64,000 nucleotides of DNA from Mucilaginibacter sp. OK098 (GTDB lineage Bacteria; Bacteroidota; Bacteroidia; Sphingobacteriales; Sphingobacteriaceae). Location: positions 186,001-250,000 of the forward strand of contig NZ_FRCM01000004.1 in the NCBI RefSeq assembly GCF_900142915.1, written 5' to 3'. Of this stretch, positions 61,161-64,000 are shown piece by piece (position 1 is the first letter of the stretch; the number at the start of each line of letters is the position of its first letter). The notes below the pieces were generated by a model, which had not been told where the DNA came from, did not search any database, and worked only from the letters and a program-made list of their open reading frames with translations. Position numbers and translations under genes: made by a program.

Positions 61161-62216
61161 TTAAAATGCATAAACAGCAGCCAGCACAAATTGTGAAGCA
61201 TGGTTGGTAATAGCGCCATTACTATCAGTAAACACAGCACCAAAAGCATCGCTCTTAGTATCAAACCTAACCTCAGGAATGATAGTTAACGGACCAGCTT
61301 TTATGTTTGATGTAACAGTGATGCCTTTTACATTACCGCCATTATCTTTCACTTTAAAGTACTCACCCCTTAAACCAAAAGTTACTATTGGCGAAACAGC
61401 TAACTGCGGGTATAAAGCTACGCCTTCAAAACCGCCACCATTATTTGGTGCTGAAAAGGTTGCAGCATTAAGACCCAGTTTGAACGCGCCAGAAATTTGA
61501 TAGGCAGTTGTAAGGTCAAATTCAGTTCCTGAGTATGAACCGGTTACCAGGTTTAGGTAAGAGGTCCATCCTTTTACAGGAGTAATTGTTAGCTGCGCTC
61601 CAAATGTTGATACATCACCGCTTGCAGTATTGGTTGAGTTTAATGATGAATAGTAGTTCCATTTATTATTAAAGATCCCTGCCATTAAGCTTACTTTATC
61701 ACTGAAAGCGTAAGTGGCTTTAAAGCCTGCATTCTGGAAAGGGCCATTGGTAAATAAATAAGAAGTAGAGTAGTTAAAGTTACCGGCAGGCGAAATCACT
61801 TCATAACCAACAAATGTTGCCATATAACCTGCTGTTAGGTTAAATTTATCGGTAACATCATATGATACATATAAATTCTGGATATGATAGCCTGCTGTAG
61901 GGATAGACTGGTCGTTACGGGGACCAAAAGACATTTCACCTACAAATGATGCTTTGCCTACCTTTTTCTTAAGCGCCAGATCAATCATGCCTACTGATAC
62001 AGAATTGTTTTCATTTGCAAAACTTGTCGGGATGTTGGCGTGCTTTGAAAAATCATACTTAAAATAAGTATCAACTGAGCCTGAAAACACCAAAGGCGGA
62101 TCAGGAACCGGTGCTGCAGCTTTACCGGTATCGGCCGGCATAGTGGTAGCCGCCTGGGCTTTAAAAGTTAAAAAGGAAGCAGCAAGTAAAGAAAAGAGTA
62201 AAAGTTTTTTTTTCAT
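61161..62216 (-). CDS. Outer-membrane beta-barrel porin (bbp2/OmpL-like)
   Basis: 351 residues from the ATG at 62216. Signal peptide ending FKAQA. The mature part is a barrel with alternating strands: LVFSGSVDTYFKYDFSKHAN, VGMIDLALKKKVGKASFVGE, FNLTAGYMATFVGYEVISPA, LMAGIFNNKWNYYSSLN and the C-terminal strand ending YAF. Similar proteins are annotated as putative porins (DUF1597/bbp2). Located between two ammonium transporter genes and on the same strand as the second, so it may be a nitrogen-regulated porin. Confidence 0.88.
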   Translation of the reverse strand: MKKKLLLFSLLAASFLTFKAQAATTMPADTGKAAAPVPDPPLVFSGSVDTYFKYDFSKHANIPTSFANENNSVSVGMIDLALKKKVGKASFVGEMSFGPRNDQSIPTAGYHIQNLYVSYDVTDKFNLTAGYMATFVGYEVISPAGNFNYSTSYLFTNGPFQNAGFKATYAFSDKVSLMAGIFNNKWNYYSSLNSTNTASGDVSTFGAQLTITPVKGWTSYLNLVTGSYSGTEFDLTTAYQISGAFKLGLNAATFSAPNNGGGFEGVALYPQLAVSPIVTFGLRGEYFKVKDNGGNVKGITVTSNIKAGPLTIIPEVRFDTKSDAFGAVFTDSNGAITNHASQFVLAAVYAF

Positions 62217-62350
62217 GATAAGAGTCATTGAAATTGTTGAATTGGTTTGATTGATTGATTTGAATTTGTTAAAGCATAGATATCTCTATCCGAACTATTT
62301 TAAATTTTAATTCAGCACTACATTAAGTAAAATAGTATTATTTATAAAGA

Positions 62351-62416
62351 ACCCTTATGCGGCTGGTTGTTATGAGGATGGTAATTGCAGATTTAATTAA
62401 CCAGCCACATAAGGGT
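62351..62416 (-). terminator. Terminator-like long hairpin between amt2 and the porin
   Basis: CCCTTATGCGGCTGGTT (62352-62368) pairs with AACCAGCCACATAAGGG (62399-62415) with one G-U pair and a 30-base loop. It lies 16 bases beyond the amt2 stop, upstream of the porin gene. Confidence 0.6.
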
Positions 62417-62431
62417 ATATATTAAAAAAGA

Positions 62432-64000
62432 TTAAGCGGTAACTTTGGCACCTGTTTCAAACAAGCCGCTTAAGCTGATATCCTCTTCCTGCGGAGGATA
62501 TACTTCAATTCCATGATCGAATACATCAAGGCCGCCAACACCGGCTTCGCCATGTTCTTCAACACGTAACCTCCACGGATTTGGCAATTTATTTATTATA
62601 AACATCATTATAAAAGTCACTGCAAAAACTGCAATTGCAATAGAAAATGTTCCTATAGCCTGGGCAGCAAGTACACGCACACCACCACCGTAAAACAAAC
62701 CAGTTACCGGTGCAGAATTATCAGCTCCTGTAGGGCCTGTTGCTCCAAATTGGCCGCTTGCAAACAAGCCTAATGAAAGCGTACCCCAGATCCCGGCTAA
62801 ACCGTGTACAGAAACTGCACCAACCGGATCGTCAATACGGAACCACTCGAAGATATAAACGCCAGCAAACACAATAAAGCCTGCGACACCACCTAACATT
62901 ATTGCACCAAGAGGGCTTACCCAGTAACAAGGGCAAGTAATAGCTACCAAACCGGCAAGACAACCATTAATGGTAAAAGCTAAATCAAATTTCCCTTTAG
63001 TTGGGCCCCACCATAATGCAGCAAGCATTGCTGTAAACCCAGCAGCGCAAGCCGCCAGCGTAGTATTTGCAGCAACACGGCCAATACCCTGGCCATCCAT
63101 AGCCGAAAGTGTACTGCCCGGGTTAAAGCCATACCAGCCAAACCATAATATAAAACCACCTACTGCGGCAACCAATAAGTTGTGACCTGGAGGCAATCCG
63201 CCTTTTTCTTTATTATCGCGGGCAAATATTCTTCCCAAACGCGGGCCTAATACTATTGCACCGGCCAATGATGCCATACCACCAATGGTGTGTACAACTG
63301 TTGAACCTGCAAAATCGCGGAAGCCCTGGCCTAAGGTAGGGAAGAAACCTCCCGTAGCCCCCATTGTAGCCAACCAACCATCCGGACCCCAGGCCCAGTG
63401 ACCGATTATTGGATAGATAAACCCTGTAATACCAATACTGTAAAGAATATCTCCGCGGAAACTGGTACGGCCTATCATAGCGCCCGAAACTATTGTAGAA
63501 CAAGTATCAGCAAATGCATACTGGAAAACCCAATGCGCTAAAACCGGGATACCTGTTGTTTCATAAGTTAACGGGGTATTTTGAAGGAAGAACCAGTTAG
63601 TGATGGTTTTTCCATCAGAACCTAATCCGCCCCAGCCGATAAATCCGTTACCGTGACCAAACATAAATGCGTAACCAATTGCATAAAATAAAATACCACA
63701 AAGGCAGGTATCAAAAATACACTCCATTAAAACGTTAACCGTTTCTCTTTTACGGGCAAAACCAGCTTCAAGCATTACGAAACCAGCCTGCATACCAAAT
63801 ACTAAAAAGGCAGCAACCAACGTCCATACTGTATTAACCGTGTTTATTAATGATGTTTCATGTGCAGTGTACACTTCGGCAGCAGCGTGTGCCTTTGTAC
63901 CAAAAATCCCTGGCAGAATCATCATAGCCATTACAATAAGCCCTAAGCCTATCATTTTTCCCGCAAAAATGGTTGCTCCAAGTTGCCATTTTTCTCGTGT
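62432..64000 (-). CDS. amt: Ammonium transporter, copy 2 (start beyond the window)
   Basis: At least 507 residues. A start at 63955 is possible, but the frame stays open to the window edge (REKWQLGATIFAG) and the true start probably lies outside. Signal-like N-terminus ending TKAHA, then TLVAAFLVFGMQAGFVMLEA, DFAGSTVVHTIGGMASLAGA with the first pore His, LWFGWYGFNPGSTLSA, and VSVHGLAGIWGTLSLG with the second. Cytoplasmic tail of about 45 residues. Differs clearly from copy 1 (longer, more periplasmic loop), so not a recent duplicate. Confidence 0.94.
   Translation of the reverse strand, partial: TREKWQLGATIFAGKMIGLGLIVMAMMILPGIFGTKAHAAAEVYTAHETSLINTVNTVWTLVAAFLVFGMQAGFVMLEAGFARKRETVNVLMECIFDTCLCGILFYAIGYAFMFGHGNGFIGWGGLGSDGKTITNWFFLQNTPLTYETTGIPVLAHWVFQYAFADTCSTIVSGAMIGRTSFRGDILYSIGITGFIYPIIGHWAWGPDGWLATMGATGGFFPTLGQGFRDFAGSTVVHTIGGMASLAGAIVLGPRLGRIFARDNKEKGGLPPGHNLLVAAVGGFILWFGWYGFNPGSTLSAMDGQGIGRVAANTTLAACAAGFTAMLAALWWGPTKGKFDLAFTINGCLAGLVAITCPCYWVSPLGAIMLGGVAGFIVFAGVYIFEWFRIDDPVGAVSVHGLAGIWGTLSLGLFASGQFGATGPTGADNSAPVTGLFYGGGVRVLAAQAIGTFSIAIAVFAVTFIMMFIINKLPNPWRLRVEEHGEAGVGGLDVFDHGIEVYPPQEEDISLSGLFETGAKVTA

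Overview
The window looks like chromosomal DNA of a Bacteroidota member of the family Sphingobacteriaceae, with Mucilaginibacter or Pedobacter the most likely genera. The grounds are a SusC/SusD pair, several TAnnTTTG-type -7 promoters, a DUF4468 protein, paired 'energy transducer TonB' paralogs, a Bacteroidota-type SAM-like tyrosine integrase, a double-glycine peptide precursor, an NsrR/flavohaemoglobin pair, and the general style of low G+C proteins and gene order. Genus is an inference; nothing in the window fixes it.

The window splits in two at a tRNA-His(GTG) gene near 46.9 kb. Everything to the left (1-46.8 kb) is accessory DNA ending in a tyrosine integrase that faces the 3' end of the tRNA, the usual layout of an integrated island. 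The other attachment site is not visible and the island probably runs off the left edge. Everything to the right (47.2-64 kb) reads like core genome: copper P-type ATPase, RNase HI, YfcE-type phosphodiesterase, TrmN6-type methyltransferase, PurL, TonB paralogs and an Amt/porin/Amt nitrogen cluster. Only this right part carries the degenerate word repeats between genes (AAAGGCGAAAGG, GGTTGTAGTTG, GTTCATAG families).

Island, left to right: (1) 0-5.2 kb, a TlpA-SusC-SusD operon and a small unknown gene. (2) 5.3-14.3 kb, a probable defence cluster: XRE regulator, a 1272-residue STAND ATPase with a PD-(D/E)XK-like N-terminus, a fused GNAT acetyltransferase/HEYGH metallopeptidase, a novel 348-residue protein, a divergent GIY-YIG nuclease and an HNH nuclease. 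(3) 14.5-21.2 kb, a PRTRC operon (SSB, proteins E, C, F, B, ThiF-like) with extra members including a DarG-like macrodomain protein; this is a plasmid/integrative-element module. PRTRC-F carries a frameshift in a poly-C tract. (4) 21-36 kb, redox and stress genes: two azoreductases, MocR, TetR, FadR-like and AraC regulators, an operon of an alpha-hydroxyacid dehydrogenase plus an extra DXR, and NsrR with flavohaemoglobin. Between them lie broken genes (AraC, IlvA, cytochrome b, acyl-ACP desaturase). (5) 36.6-45.4 kb, a second MocR regulator, small secreted proteins (cupin, SnoaL-like, YceI), three unknown proteins, and a membrane protein/histidine kinase/response regulator operon. (6) 45.4-46.8 kb, the integrase.

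The most interesting pieces are the mixed nuclease/ATPase/protease cluster at 5.3-14.3 kb, the six-cysteine double-glycine peptide with its neighbouring thioredoxin-like protein (54.2-55.7 kb), the restored reading frame of PRTRC-F, the mutually exclusive hairpins at 14.42-14.48 kb, and the duplicated azoR/mocR control region. All functional calls come from reading motifs by eye; no database search was possible.
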